A DNA stretch of 64,000 nt from Bacteroidales bacterium (GTDB lineage: Bacteria > Bacteroidota > Bacteroidia > Bacteroidales > UBA3663): contig JAFYZW010000114.1 of assembly GCA_017548545.1 (NCBI GenBank), forward strand, positions 1 to 64,000. The letters are read 5' to 3'. The position numbers and the translations under genes were made by a program. Below are positions 34,841 through 43,647 of the stretch, piece after piece (within the stretch, counting starts at the first letter, position 1; every line of letters begins with the position of its first letter). Below the pieces are notes generated by a model. The model was not told where the DNA came from. It did no database searches and worked only from the letters and a program-made list of their open reading frames with translations.

Positions 34841-36226
34841 CTAATCCTCCCGAATTTTCGAGGGTATATGCTTCCCCGAACTCACCCCCATATTCTGCAA
34901 GGCATCAAGGCGCTTGATGATGTTGCCGCGTCCCTCATTCAGCTGCGACTTCGCGATGTCGTAGCTTTTTTGTGTCGTCTGCAGTTGCACACCGATACGC
35001 TCGAACGTCTCGGCAAAGACGCAGAACTTCTCACAGAGCACTGTAGCTGCCTCGACGATGCGCTTGTCGTCCTCCTCGCGGTGCTCGATCTTCCACAGCT
35101 GGTAGATGAGCGTAAGCGCCAGCATCAGGTTCGTCGGGTTGATGAGCAGCACGCCCTTACGAAATGCCTCGTTCGCCAGGTTCTGGTCCTTCTGCATAGC
35201 CAGGATATAGCTGCCCTCGTTGGGAATGAACATCAGCACCGTGGGCACGGCATTCGGCACCAGCTTGCTGTAGTTCTTGTCGGCCAGTTCCCTCACGTGC
35301 GTCTTCACCGATGCCAGGTTGTCGCGTGCCGCCTGCTGCCTGTCCTCCTCATTCGTTGCATTCACGTAATTATAATAGCCTGTCAGCGATACCTTCGAGT
35401 CGATGACGATGTTGCGACCATCCGAACAATGCACAATCACGTCGGGACGCAGGTTGTTGCCCTCCTCGTCCTTTACGTTCCCCTGCACCTCGTATTCCTG
35501 GCCTTCGCGCAGACCGCTATTCTCCAGAATCCTTACCAGCAGCTGTTCGCCCCAGTCGCCCTGCACCTTGCCGTTGCCCAAAAGCGCCTCGGTGAGGCGT
35601 TGGGCCTCGGTGCCCAGTCGGATCGAGCCGTCGAGCATCGCCTTCATCTGAGCCTCGAACGCTGCCGAATTGCGGTGATTGCTCTCCTGACTCTCCTCAA
35701 AAGCCTTCTTCATCTCGGCCAGCTTCTCCTTCAAAGGCGTCAAGAGGGCATCCATCTGGCGACTGTTCCCGCGCTCCAGTTCCTCCTGGCGCTCCTCCAG
35801 CAGTCGCCGCGTCGCATTCTGCACCTGGTCGTTCAGCGCAGCCAACTGTTGTTCCTGCATGTCGTGCAGCACCTTCATCTGTGTCTGGAAACGTTCGCGC
35901 ATGGCAGCCTTCTCTTCCTGATGACGTTGTTCCATGCGAGCCTGTTCCTCGAAGTGCTCCGTCTTCGTGCGGTTCAGCAGCTCTTTCGCGTCGGCCTTCG
36001 CCTCGTCCATTCGGCGGTCCGCCTCGGCCTTCACTTCGGTCAAAATCCTGTTCGAAGCCACCTTCCACTCTTCCAGCTGTTGTCCCAGCATCTCCTTTTC
36101 CTTGTTAGCGATGGCAAGTCGCGACTCCACCTTGCCCTTGCCGATGTGGCTTGCTACCAATGCTACCAGCACCAGCAGGATCACAAGGGCCATAGCCCCT
36201 ATAATAATATATAATGTATTATCCAT
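34841..36226 (-). CDS. rmuC: RmuC-family DNA recombination protein
   Basis: The 461-aa product starts at the ATG at 36226. It has an N-terminal membrane helix (about 5-27), a long coiled coil (about 35-190, Glu/Gln/Arg-rich) and the RmuC domain (about 195-430: KVQGDWGEQLLVRILENSGLREGQEYE, RPDVIVHCSDGRNIVIDSKVSL, VLMFIPNEGSYILAMQKDQNL). The IDSKVSL segment fits a PD-(D/E)XK-like nuclease fold. RmuC proteins limit inversions at short repeats. The only good -7 box ends 4 nt before this ATG, so the mRNA may be leaderless, or the true start may be the Met 11 codons later (36193). Confidence 0.93.
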   Translation of the reverse strand: MDNTLYIIIGAMALVILLVLVALVASHIGKGKVESRLAIANKEKEMLGQQLEEWKVASNRILTEVKAEADRRMDEAKADAKELLNRTKTEHFEEQARMEQRHQEEKAAMRERFQTQMKVLHDMQEQQLAALNDQVQNATRRLLEERQEELERGNSRQMDALLTPLKEKLAEMKKAFEESQESNHRNSAAFEAQMKAMLDGSIRLGTEAQRLTEALLGNGKVQGDWGEQLLVRILENSGLREGQEYEVQGNVKDEEGNNLRPDVIVHCSDGRNIVIDSKVSLTGYYNYVNATNEEDRQQAARDNLASVKTHVRELADKNYSKLVPNAVPTVLMFIPNEGSYILAMQKDQNLANEAFRKGVLLINPTNLMLALTLIYQLWKIEHREEDDKRIVEAATVLCEKFCVFAETFERIGVQLQTTQKSYDIAKSQLNEGRGNIIKRLDALQNMGVSSGKHIPSKIRED

Positions 36227-36230
36227 GCCA

Positions 36231-36262
36231 CAAAGATAAGAAAAATTCCGATAAAAAGCAAC
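36231..36262 (-). promoter_or_regulatory. promoter of rmuC, very close to the ATG
   Basis: On the - strand TATCTTTG (36238-36231) is preceded, 20 nt upstream, by GTTG (36262-36259), a partial -33 box. The distance to the ATG at 36226 leaves essentially no 5' UTR. Confidence 0.5.
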
Positions 36263-36298
36263 ATTCCGTCGAAAAAACACGCAAATTCCCGCGTTTCC

Positions 36299-36329
36299 TT
36301 TGGTTTTCGAAAAGTTTTCCCTATATTTG
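36299..36329 (+). promoter_or_regulatory. promoter of HTCS gene
   Basis: TTTG (36299-36302) and TATATTTG (36322-36329) are 19 nt apart; the ATG is at 36350. Confidence 0.65.
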
Positions 36330-36349
36330 CGGCATCAAACACACAAAAT

Positions 36350-39300
36350 ATGTTTAGCTGCTACTATAAACTGAAAGCCATGCTGCTGATGCTGTTCAGC
36401 CTCAGCCTCATGGAAGCCTTAGCCCTACCTGCCCACAAGTTCACCCATTACACCTCCGAGGACGGCCTGGAGGAATATGTGGTGCAAAACATCGTGCAGG
36501 ATCACCAAGGCCTGATGTGGTTCGCCACCTGGGATGGACTTTATAACTTCGACGGATACAAGTTCCGTCACTTCAATGCCGGAGCCAATGGGGTCAAACC
36601 CACCAACAACCGCCTCGAACAGTTGGTCGAAGACGTCAACGGTTATCTCTGGATGGTGTCGTACGATGGTGTAGTCTATACCTTCGACCCGCGCCGTGAA
36701 CAGTTCGACCAAATCACCTCCGAGACGCATCGCGTCTTGACCATCCAAACCATGGACGATGGCACTGCATGGCTCATCACCCAGCAACAGGAACTGCTTA
36801 TTGCGCGAAGGGATTCATCAGGCAACAAAGTCGATGTGAAGGATTTCTTTGCATCCTACGAGCTGATCAAGCCCTCGCGCATCCATTCGCTGAAGCTTGA
36901 CAAGATGGGACGCCACTGGATCCTCTCCGAAGAGGGGGCCTATCGTTTCGACCCGAAGACCGACAAGGTCACCATCGTAACCAATCAGACATGCTACGAA
37001 CTCGTCGAGATCGAGGGCTCCTACCTTATCGGCTCAAGGAACGGCCTCCTGCTCGACATCCCCGAAGGAGGACGTGATATCCGAAATCATCAGCTCGACA
37101 CACGCTCCTCCATCACGATGCTGCGCCTCCACCCCTCCGGTGGCATGGTGGCTTGCACCTCCACCGACGGTTTCTTCATCATCCCATCGGCCTCTGTTCC
37201 AGCCCGACACATCACCACAGCCAACTGCAAGGCCTTGGGCAGCAACAACATCCAGGACATCTATATCGACCGACAGGGCGAACTATGGTTTCGCACCGAC
37301 CACATGGGGGTGGTGCATTATGATCCCGTCACCGGCAACGCCCGACATTTCATCCTCCACGGTGTCTATGGCAACGAAATAACCGATTCGCGAGGCGACC
37401 AGATAGTGGTCGAAGATGTGGACGATCAGCTTTGGATTCATCCCTCTGGTGGTGGCTTGGCATGGTACGACCGCGTGAATGACGAACTCGAGCCCTTCTA
37501 CAACCCCAATCTGCAGAACCGTTGGAGCAATGCCAACAAACTCACCGCCCTATATAGCGACAGCCAGGGCAACCTGTGGTTCTGCTCCTACGGCAACGGT
37601 CTCGAGAAAGCCTCCTTCGGGCAATATCCCTTTGTAGTCGAAAGCTATGACCGCAAGGCGCTCGACTTCGCAGGCAACAACACCCGTGCCATCCTTCAGG
37701 ATAGCGAAGGTTACATCTGGGCAGGTGGCAAGGATCGGGTGATCCGTGTCTTCGATGCCGACTACCGTTTTGTGGGCAACCTTTGTCGCGATGGCAGCGT
37801 GCGCCCCGACCGTGAGGAAAGCCTCGGCATGGCCTATGGTTTCCTGCAAAGCCGCGATGGGACACTATGGATTGGCACCAAAGGTGATGGATTGTACATG
37901 CTCACGCCCAAATCCTCGGCACAAAAGGGCCGACCGGCCTTCACGCTCCGGCAATTCACCTCGTCCGACGACAACGTCTATAGCCTCAGCAGCAACGAAA
38001 TATACAGCCTCTACGAAGGGCCGACAGGCTGGATTTGGTTGGCAACCTTCCAAAATGGAGTCAATATCATGGAGCGAGGCACCGACGGCATACCCACACG
38101 CTTCTTCAGCACCCGCAACCAGCTCACCTCCTATCCCCTCATCGCATGTTATCGTGCCCGCATCATCACGGGCGACAGGCAGGGCAACATCTGGATCGGA
38201 ACCACAGGTGGTCTGCTCTCCTGCCCAGGCAACCTCGATTCTCCCGACAAGGTGTCGTTCCGAAGGTATCATCACGACAAGAACGACCCCACCACACTCG
38301 GCAGCGACGATGTGCATGGCATCTGCTTCACCGACGACGGGCGCAGCTTCGTCTGCACCTTCGGCGGCGGTCTCAGCGAGATGAAGCTTTCGTCCGACGG
38401 CTCTGCCACCTTCCATCGCCTGGGCAGCATGGAACAGCGCGAGACGGGCGACGTTGTGCTCTCGATGCAGCCCGACAGCATCGGCCATCTCTGGTGCGCC
38501 ACCGAGGACGGACTGTTCAGCTACAACTTGCTGACAGGACGCATCACCAATTTCCGTGCACGCCTCTTCCCCATCCGTTTCACCTTCAACGAGGGACAAG
38601 CCACGTCGCTCCACAATGGCGAACTGCTGTTCAATACCACACGCGGCCTGCTCCACTTCAATCCGATCAACCTATCGGTCAATCGTTTCGTACCACCCAT
38701 ACACTTCAGCAACGACTCTATCCTGCTCCAACCAGGCCAGCGAAGCTTCGTGGCACAGTTTGCCGCCCTCGACTACGTTTCGCCCGAATTCATCACCTAC
38801 GCCTACCGCCTCAAGGGCTTCGACAACGACTGGACCTATATAGGCACAGGACATACGGCCACCTACACCAACCTGTCGCCCGGTAAATATCAGTTGGAGG
38901 TGCGTTCCACCAATAGCGGCGGTTTCTGGGTCGATAATGTGAAGAGCCTTCCCGTCGAAGTGTTGCCCACCTTCGGCGAAACCCCGCTTGCCACCGCGCT
39001 CAAGGTCCTCGCCGTCCTCGCCCTGCTGGCACTCATCATCGGCATCGCCCTCGTCATCTATCGCCTCAAGCATAAGGTCAAGTACGAAGAGCAGCTCACC
39101 AACCTGAAGCTGAAGTTCTTCACCAACGTCTCGCACGAGCTGCGCACCCCCTTGACGCTCATCACAGGCCCGCTCGAGCATATCCTCCAACGTGGCGACC
39201 TCACGCCCGAACTGGCCGAACAGCTGAGCATCGTGTCGAGCAATGCCACCAAGATGTCGCGCCTCGTCAGTCAGATTCTCGACTTCCGCAAGATACAGAA

Positions 39301-40708
39301 CGGCAAGATGTCACTCACGGTCGAAAACTTCGACTTCGTGGCATTTGTCGCCCGACAGGTCGATGACTACAAATTGCTGGCCGAAACCATGCAGATCGAC
39401 CTGATCTATGACCACAAGGTCGATAAACTCCCCATCTGGGCCGATCGCGACAAGCTCGCCCAGGTGGTGAACAACATCCTGAGCAACGCCTTCAAATACT
39501 CGCACACAGGTCATCCCATCCGCGTCATGGTCGAGGAAGCCAAGGGCAAGGCCATCCTCTCGGTGCGCGACTACGGCGTGGGCATCACCAAGGAAGGCCT
39601 GCAGCACCTCTTCGAACGTTTCGGCAGCAGGGAACGCTATACGCCTTCGGGCATGGAGAGCACCGGCATCGGACTGTCGTTGACCAAGGAACTGGTCGAT
39701 CTGCATCACGGTCAGATCTCCGTCCACAGCCAGCCCAACGTAGGCACCTGCTTCACCATCTATCTGCCCTTGGGACGCGAACACTTCGCCCCCGACACCG
39801 AATTCATCGTCAGCGACGACCTTTCGGCCGAACCTTCAGCCTTGGCACAAGCCGACGAGGCAGCCACCTCCGACAACGACCTCACCCTGCTCATCATCGA
39901 GGACAACGACGAGTTGCGCCGCTTCATTCGTCAGATCTTCGCATCAAAATATCAAGTGTATGAAGCTGCCGACGGCCTCGAAGGTTTGCAAATGGCCAAC
40001 GAGCTGATGCCCGACATCGTCATCAGCGACGTCATGATGCCGCAGCTCGACGGCTTCGGTCTTGCTCAGCGCATGAGGCAAAGCAACGAGTTGTGTCACA
40101 TCCCGCTCATCCTCCTCACCGCCCTGGCCGACACCGACAACAAGCTCGAAGGACTGCGCTCCGGCATCGACGACTACATCACCAAGCCATTCAGCGCTTC
40201 CTATCTCCTGGCTCGTGTCGAGAACATCCTGCAGAAGCGGCAACTGCTGCAGCAATACTATCAGCATCGTCTCTCCGCTGCCGTGGCCCCCACCCTCACC
40301 GCCATGCAGGACCAGCAGCCGGGCAACACGCAGCCCGATGTTCCCGCCGTACTCCTCTCGCCCGCCGACCAGCGTTTCATCGACATTGTCACCGCCGATC
40401 TCCAGAAGAACCTCTCGAATGCCGACTATTCGGTCGATGACATGGCGCGAGTCTCAGGCATGAGCCGCAGTGCCTTCGGCAAGAAACTCAAGGCACTCAT
40501 CGGACAGTCACCGCTCGACCTGTTGCGCGAGACGCGTATGAAACGTGCTGCCGAACTCATCGACGAAGGTCGGCTCAACGTGGCACAAGTGGCCTACGAG
40601 GTGGGATATAACGACCCTCACTATTTCGGCAAGGCTTTCAAGGCATATTATCAGATGACAGCCACCGAATGGAAAACACGCTTCAACCCCGACACGTCAC
40701 CTTCCTAA
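36350..40708 (+). CDS. hybrid two-component system regulator (HTCS) of the pectin PUL
   Basis: The 1452-aa product has, in order, a signal/anchor helix, two seven-bladed Reg_prop beta-propellers (about 30-770, repeated QGNLWF / GYIWAGG / GNIWIGTTGG motifs), a Y_Y_Y domain (about 780-870, ITYAYRLKGFDNDWTYIG), a membrane helix (about 881-904) and a histidine kinase (His929 in SHELRTP; N-box NNILSNAFKYS; G-box TGIGLSL). A receiver domain (Asp1227 in DIVISDVMMPQLDG) and an AraC-type HTH (about 1340-1446) follow. It senses an oligosaccharide in the periplasm and activates its PUL. It is convergent to the CE8-SusC-SusD-esterase operon, its likely target. A near-copy of its last codons lies at 47912. 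Confidence 0.97.
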   Translation: MFSCYYKLKAMLLMLFSLSLMEALALPAHKFTHYTSEDGLEEYVVQNIVQDHQGLMWFATWDGLYNFDGYKFRHFNAGANGVKPTNNRLEQLVEDVNGYLWMVSYDGVVYTFDPRREQFDQITSETHRVLTIQTMDDGTAWLITQQQELLIARRDSSGNKVDVKDFFASYELIKPSRIHSLKLDKMGRHWILSEEGAYRFDPKTDKVTIVTNQTCYELVEIEGSYLIGSRNGLLLDIPEGGRDIRNHQLDTRSSITMLRLHPSGGMVACTSTDGFFIIPSASVPARHITTANCKALGSNNIQDIYIDRQGELWFRTDHMGVVHYDPVTGNARHFILHGVYGNEITDSRGDQIVVEDVDDQLWIHPSGGGLAWYDRVNDELEPFYNPNLQNRWSNANKLTALYSDSQGNLWFCSYGNGLEKASFGQYPFVVESYDRKALDFAGNNTRAILQDSEGYIWAGGKDRVIRVFDADYRFVGNLCRDGSVRPDREESLGMAYGFLQSRDGTLWIGTKGDGLYMLTPKSSAQKGRPAFTLRQFTSSDDNVYSLSSNEIYSLYEGPTGWIWLATFQNGVNIMERGTDGIPTRFFSTRNQLTSYPLIACYRARIITGDRQGNIWIGTTGGLLSCPGNLDSPDKVSFRRYHHDKNDPTTLGSDDVHGICFTDDGRSFVCTFGGGLSEMKLSSDGSATFHRLGSMEQRETGDVVLSMQPDSIGHLWCATEDGLFSYNLLTGRITNFRARLFPIRFTFNEGQATSLHNGELLFNTTRGLLHFNPINLSVNRFVPPIHFSNDSILLQPGQRSFVAQFAALDYVSPEFITYAYRLKGFDNDWTYIGTGHTATYTNLSPGKYQLEVRSTNSGGFWVDNVKSLPVEVLPTFGETPLATALKVLAVLALLALIIGIALVIYRLKHKVKYEEQLTNLKLKFFTNVSHELRTPLTLITGPLEHILQRGDLTPELAEQLSIVSSNATKMSRLVSQILDFRKIQNGKMSLTVENFDFVAFVARQVDDYKLLAETMQIDLIYDHKVDKLPIWADRDKLAQVVNNILSNAFKYSHTGHPIRVMVEEAKGKAILSVRDYGVGITKEGLQHLFERFGSRERYTPSGMESTGIGLSLTKELVDLHHGQISVHSQPNVGTCFTIYLPLGREHFAPDTEFIVSDDLSAEPSALAQADEAATSDNDLTLLIIEDNDELRRFIRQIFASKYQVYEAADGLEGLQMANELMPDIVISDVMMPQLDGFGLAQRMRQSNELCHIPLILLTALADTDNKLEGLRSGIDDYITKPFSASYLLARVENILQKRQLLQQYYQHRLSAAVAPTLTAMQDQQPGNTQPDVPAVLLSPADQRFIDIVTADLQKNLSNADYSVDDMARVSGMSRSAFGKKLKALIGQSPLDLLRETRMKRAAELIDEGRLNVAQVAYEVGYNDPHYFGKAFKAYYQMTATEWKTRFNPDTSPS

Positions 40709-40812
40709 AAAAACTTTGAACCGGCCGTAGCTTCTCGCCACTGCCGGTCCATAGTGAGTAGGTGCTTTACAATGCTATTTAAGTGATATTCGTACTACAC
40801 ACATTATTATTA
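40680..40812 (+). repeat. repeat A: HTCS 3' end plus downstream sequence
   Basis: The last nine codons of the HTCS gene and about 105 bp after the stop recur, with a few changes and small gaps, at 47912-48043. Shared parts include CGGCCGTAGCTTCTCGCCAC, GAGTAGGTGCT and GTGATATT...ACTACACA. The ACCGGC...GCCGGT pair inside it may be the HTCS terminator. Confidence 0.85.
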
Positions 40813-40858
40813 ACTAACAAAACAATATCATTTCAATCATTACTTATAATATTATTCT

Positions 40859-40904
40859 TGAACTTCTCAAACCCCTCAAACTTCTCAAACCCCTCAAACC
40901 CCAA
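40859..40904 (+). repeat. CTCAAACC tract at the 3' end of the pectin operon
   Basis: Four imperfect copies of CTTCTCAAACCC / CCTCAAAC lie just before the esterase stop codon side. CTCAAACCCCTCAAAC (16 bp) occurs twice here and once in inverted orientation at the 5' end of the operon (47774-47797 region). Confidence 0.8.
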
Positions 40905-40907
40905 TTG

Positions 40908-42047
40908 TTATAAGAAAGCGTCAAAGAATGCCTTGGCGGCATCCTGCACTTCCGTGCCGCACCAGTGCGGCATATCCCATAATTCGGTCTTGAGCTTGTC
41001 TCCCGCTCCCTGACCATCCCATACCCCATGCATATAGTCGTAAGCCTTCTGCACACCTTCGGGATGAAAGAGCTTATCATGCTGTCCGTTGATGAAGTAC
41101 ATCGCCTTCGGGCAAGCCATGGCAGCAATGTGTGGATAGTCCAGATAGCGTTTGATACCAGGCAACGTATTGGCAAATCCGCCGAACTCATTGCCATACT
41201 TCCACGAACATTGCACGTCGGTGGTCACCATCCAGCAGACGGCCACACCCACCTTCACCTTGTCGCTCATCGCCGCGAGCATCCAGGTGCGATAGCCGCC
41301 CATCGAATGTCCCATACAGCCGATCCGTTCCTTATCTACTTCGGGCAAAGTAGCCACATAATCTGCCGTATAGATGTCGTCGTAGGTGATGATGCCGCTC
41401 CAGCAGTAACCCAGTTCCATCAGGTTGCCTGCCATGCGCATGTGGGTGTCTTCCCGACGGCCTTCACGCCGTCCACGGTCGCCCCAGTAGAGTGCATCTG
41501 TCACAAAGACCGCATAACCCTGCTGTGCAAGGTAATCGCCCACATACCTACCTCCATAACATTGCGTCTGCCACCACTCGGCATCCTCTCTGATAGAGTC
41601 GGGACACGCAAAGGGACGCACCATCTTCTCCTTCCCGATCACATAGTGTCCCCCGTGGTCATGCAGCAGGATGATGGTGGGGAAAGGTCCTTCGCCATCG
41701 GGCACCAGGTAATAAGCCTCGGCACGAGTAAAGGCCGAGAGGTTGAACCGCAGCTTGCGCGCCTCGTAGCCTTCACGATGCTCGGTGGCCACCACCTCCG
41801 TGCAGTAATCGGTCGAGGCAGGTGGTGCCATCTGCATCGCATCGAGCACGCAACGTCGCGCCTCTACCTTCCACAGGTCAAATGCCTTCACCGGGCTGTT
41901 GCCCCAAGCCATCGGATAGGTCAGCGTCTCGTGCATCGCATCCAGACAGGCGGGGAACTCCCGTTCGAAGCCGTAGTCGAGGAAAGGCTGCGCACTGGCT
42001 GTCACACCAATGACAGCCAGTGCAGCCAATAAAGCTGTAGTTTTCAT
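40908..42047 (-). CDS. secreted alpha/beta-hydrolase esterase (dienelactone-hydrolase/acetylesterase-like)
   Basis: The 379-aa product has a signal peptide (to Ala19). The alpha/beta-hydrolase triad can be assigned: Ser248 in MGHSMGGYR, Asp324 in INGQHDKLF and His361 in WDMPHWC, with an oxyanion-type HDHGGH at 129-134. The length and layout fit acetyl-xylan-esterase-like or multidomain carbohydrate esterases in plant-glycan PULs. It is the last gene of the CE8-susC-susD-esterase operon (11 bp after susD), so removal of acetyl or methyl esters from pectin fragments is likely. The exact CE family is not certain. Confidence 0.87.
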   Translation of the reverse strand: MKTTALLAALAVIGVTASAQPFLDYGFEREFPACLDAMHETLTYPMAWGNSPVKAFDLWKVEARRCVLDAMQMAPPASTDYCTEVVATEHREGYEARKLRFNLSAFTRAEAYYLVPDGEGPFPTIILLHDHGGHYVIGKEKMVRPFACPDSIREDAEWWQTQCYGGRYVGDYLAQQGYAVFVTDALYWGDRGRREGRREDTHMRMAGNLMELGYCWSGIITYDDIYTADYVATLPEVDKERIGCMGHSMGGYRTWMLAAMSDKVKVGVAVCWMVTTDVQCSWKYGNEFGGFANTLPGIKRYLDYPHIAAMACPKAMYFINGQHDKLFHPEGVQKAYDYMHGVWDGQGAGDKLKTELWDMPHWCGTEVQDAAKAFFDAFL

Positions 42048-42058
42048 TTAAGAAAGGA

Positions 42059-43612
42059 TCAATATCCGGGATTCTGCTTCAGATTCGGATTGGCAGCGAT
42101 CTGCTGGGCAGGAATTGGATAGAACTGGGTGTCGCGAGTTGCATCAGGCGTTGGTTTCCACCAGTTGGTAGCAGTGAAGAACGAGCCGAAGCGCTGCATG
42201 TCGCGGCGACGCTGTCCTTCCCAGATGAACTCGTTGGCACGTTCACGCTCGATGTTGGCGAGGGTGAGCTCGGCAGCAGTGAGGTCACGCAGCTCCGAAC
42301 GATTGCGCACCTGATTGATCAGGTTCAGCGCAGTGCCGAGGTCCTTGTTCTGGCGCACCAGAGCCTCGCACTTGAGCAGGAGGACGTTCGAATAACGGTC
42401 GAGCACATAGTCGTTGTTGAGCGAATTGCCCTTCGTCGTTCCTCCCACAGGAGTGTATTTCAGTACGATGTAGCCCTCGTCGGTCTTCGAGTCACGCTTG
42501 TTGGTCATTGGCTTCAGTACGAGCTGATCGGCAGGGTCAGTGACCACCTTGCCGGTGGCATCGATCATGTTGCCATTGAGGTCGAACTGTGGGCCGTACT
42601 CCAAGAGCTCCAGACGCTCGTCGCCTTCCTCATAGCGGCTCAAGGCCTCGTCGCTGAAGCTGTAGCCACGTGCACCGTAGGCTGTGCAGCCATACTTCGC
42701 CATGTCCCACTCGCCGTTGGAATAGAGCCAGAACTCGTTGCCGCCCACATTCTGGTTGGCATCGACAGCAAAGCCCGAGATAACCTCGGTGGTCTTGCCC
42801 TCGTAATCCTCGCGGAAGCAGTAGCCCACATGATCCATGAGCTTGTAGGCACCCGTGTTGATGATCTGGTCGCAAACCTTCTCGCAGTCTGCCCAGCGAG
42901 CCGTACCGGTGTAGAACTCACCCATGATGTAGAGCTGGGCCAGGCGGCACAGGGCAGCCTCCTTGGTGATACGCGGATAGTAGCTGGCGCTCACGGTGGT
43001 TACCGAAGGAAGGGCAGCGGCAGCCTCCTTCAACTCGGTCTCGATGAAGGCATAGACCTCAGCCACAGGCGAAGTGACAGGCAGGTTGTTGGCATCGACC
43101 TTCGGACCTGTGAAAACGGGGATATTGCCCCAGTACTCCATGGCCCAGAAATACTCGATGGCACGCAGGGCGCGGCATTCGGCAATAAGTCCGGCAAATT
43201 CGTCTGCCTTGGGCGAAGCCTCCAGCGAAGCAATTACTGCATTGGCACAACCGATGCCCGGGAAGAGCGTGTTGGCCCAGCAGCCCTTCAGACGCTCGTT
43301 GGTCGGGGTGCACGCATGAAGCGCCATTTCGTCCTGGTTGTCATCCCACCAGCCGCCGCCACGTCCTGGACAGAACAGCTCGTCGGTCGAATACTCGCCC
43401 ACACGCCAGCCGTCGCCACCGGCACGTACCATGTAGCTTGTGTAGTGATAGACACCTGCCACCGACGACAGTGCCTCTGACTCGTTCTGATAATAGGTGT
43501 CGGGCGATAGTTGTCCATACAGCTCCTCGTCCAGATCCGTGCAGCTGGTACCCAGCAGCATCACACCTGCCGCACACGCGGCCATACCTTTGAAAATATT
43601 ATTGTATTTCAT
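42059..43612 (-). CDS. SusD/RagB-type glycan-binding lipoprotein (pectin PUL)
   Basis: The product has 517 aa with lipobox LGTSC (Cys24). SusD-type helices are AECRALRAIEYFWAMEYWGNIPVF (about 142-165), EAALCRLAQLYIMGEFYTG, RYSNVLLLKCEALVRQNKDLG, LNLINQVRNR and IERERANEFIWEGQRRRDMQRFG. It lies 35 bp after susC in the same operon. It captures oligosaccharide, presumably galacturonate- or rhamnogalacturonan-derived given the CE8 enzyme. Confidence 0.95.
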   Translation of the reverse strand: MKYNNIFKGMAACAAGVMLLGTSCTDLDEELYGQLSPDTYYQNESEALSSVAGVYHYTSYMVRAGGDGWRVGEYSTDELFCPGRGGGWWDDNQDEMALHACTPTNERLKGCWANTLFPGIGCANAVIASLEASPKADEFAGLIAECRALRAIEYFWAMEYWGNIPVFTGPKVDANNLPVTSPVAEVYAFIETELKEAAAALPSVTTVSASYYPRITKEAALCRLAQLYIMGEFYTGTARWADCEKVCDQIINTGAYKLMDHVGYCFREDYEGKTTEVISGFAVDANQNVGGNEFWLYSNGEWDMAKYGCTAYGARGYSFSDEALSRYEEGDERLELLEYGPQFDLNGNMIDATGKVVTDPADQLVLKPMTNKRDSKTDEGYIVLKYTPVGGTTKGNSLNNDYVLDRYSNVLLLKCEALVRQNKDLGTALNLINQVRNRSELRDLTAAELTLANIERERANEFIWEGQRRRDMQRFGSFFTATNWWKPTPDATRDTQFYPIPAQQIAANPNLKQNPGY

Positions 43613-43647
43613 CGTTTTATGTTTTGTCGGGGTTGTATTTTCTCAGT

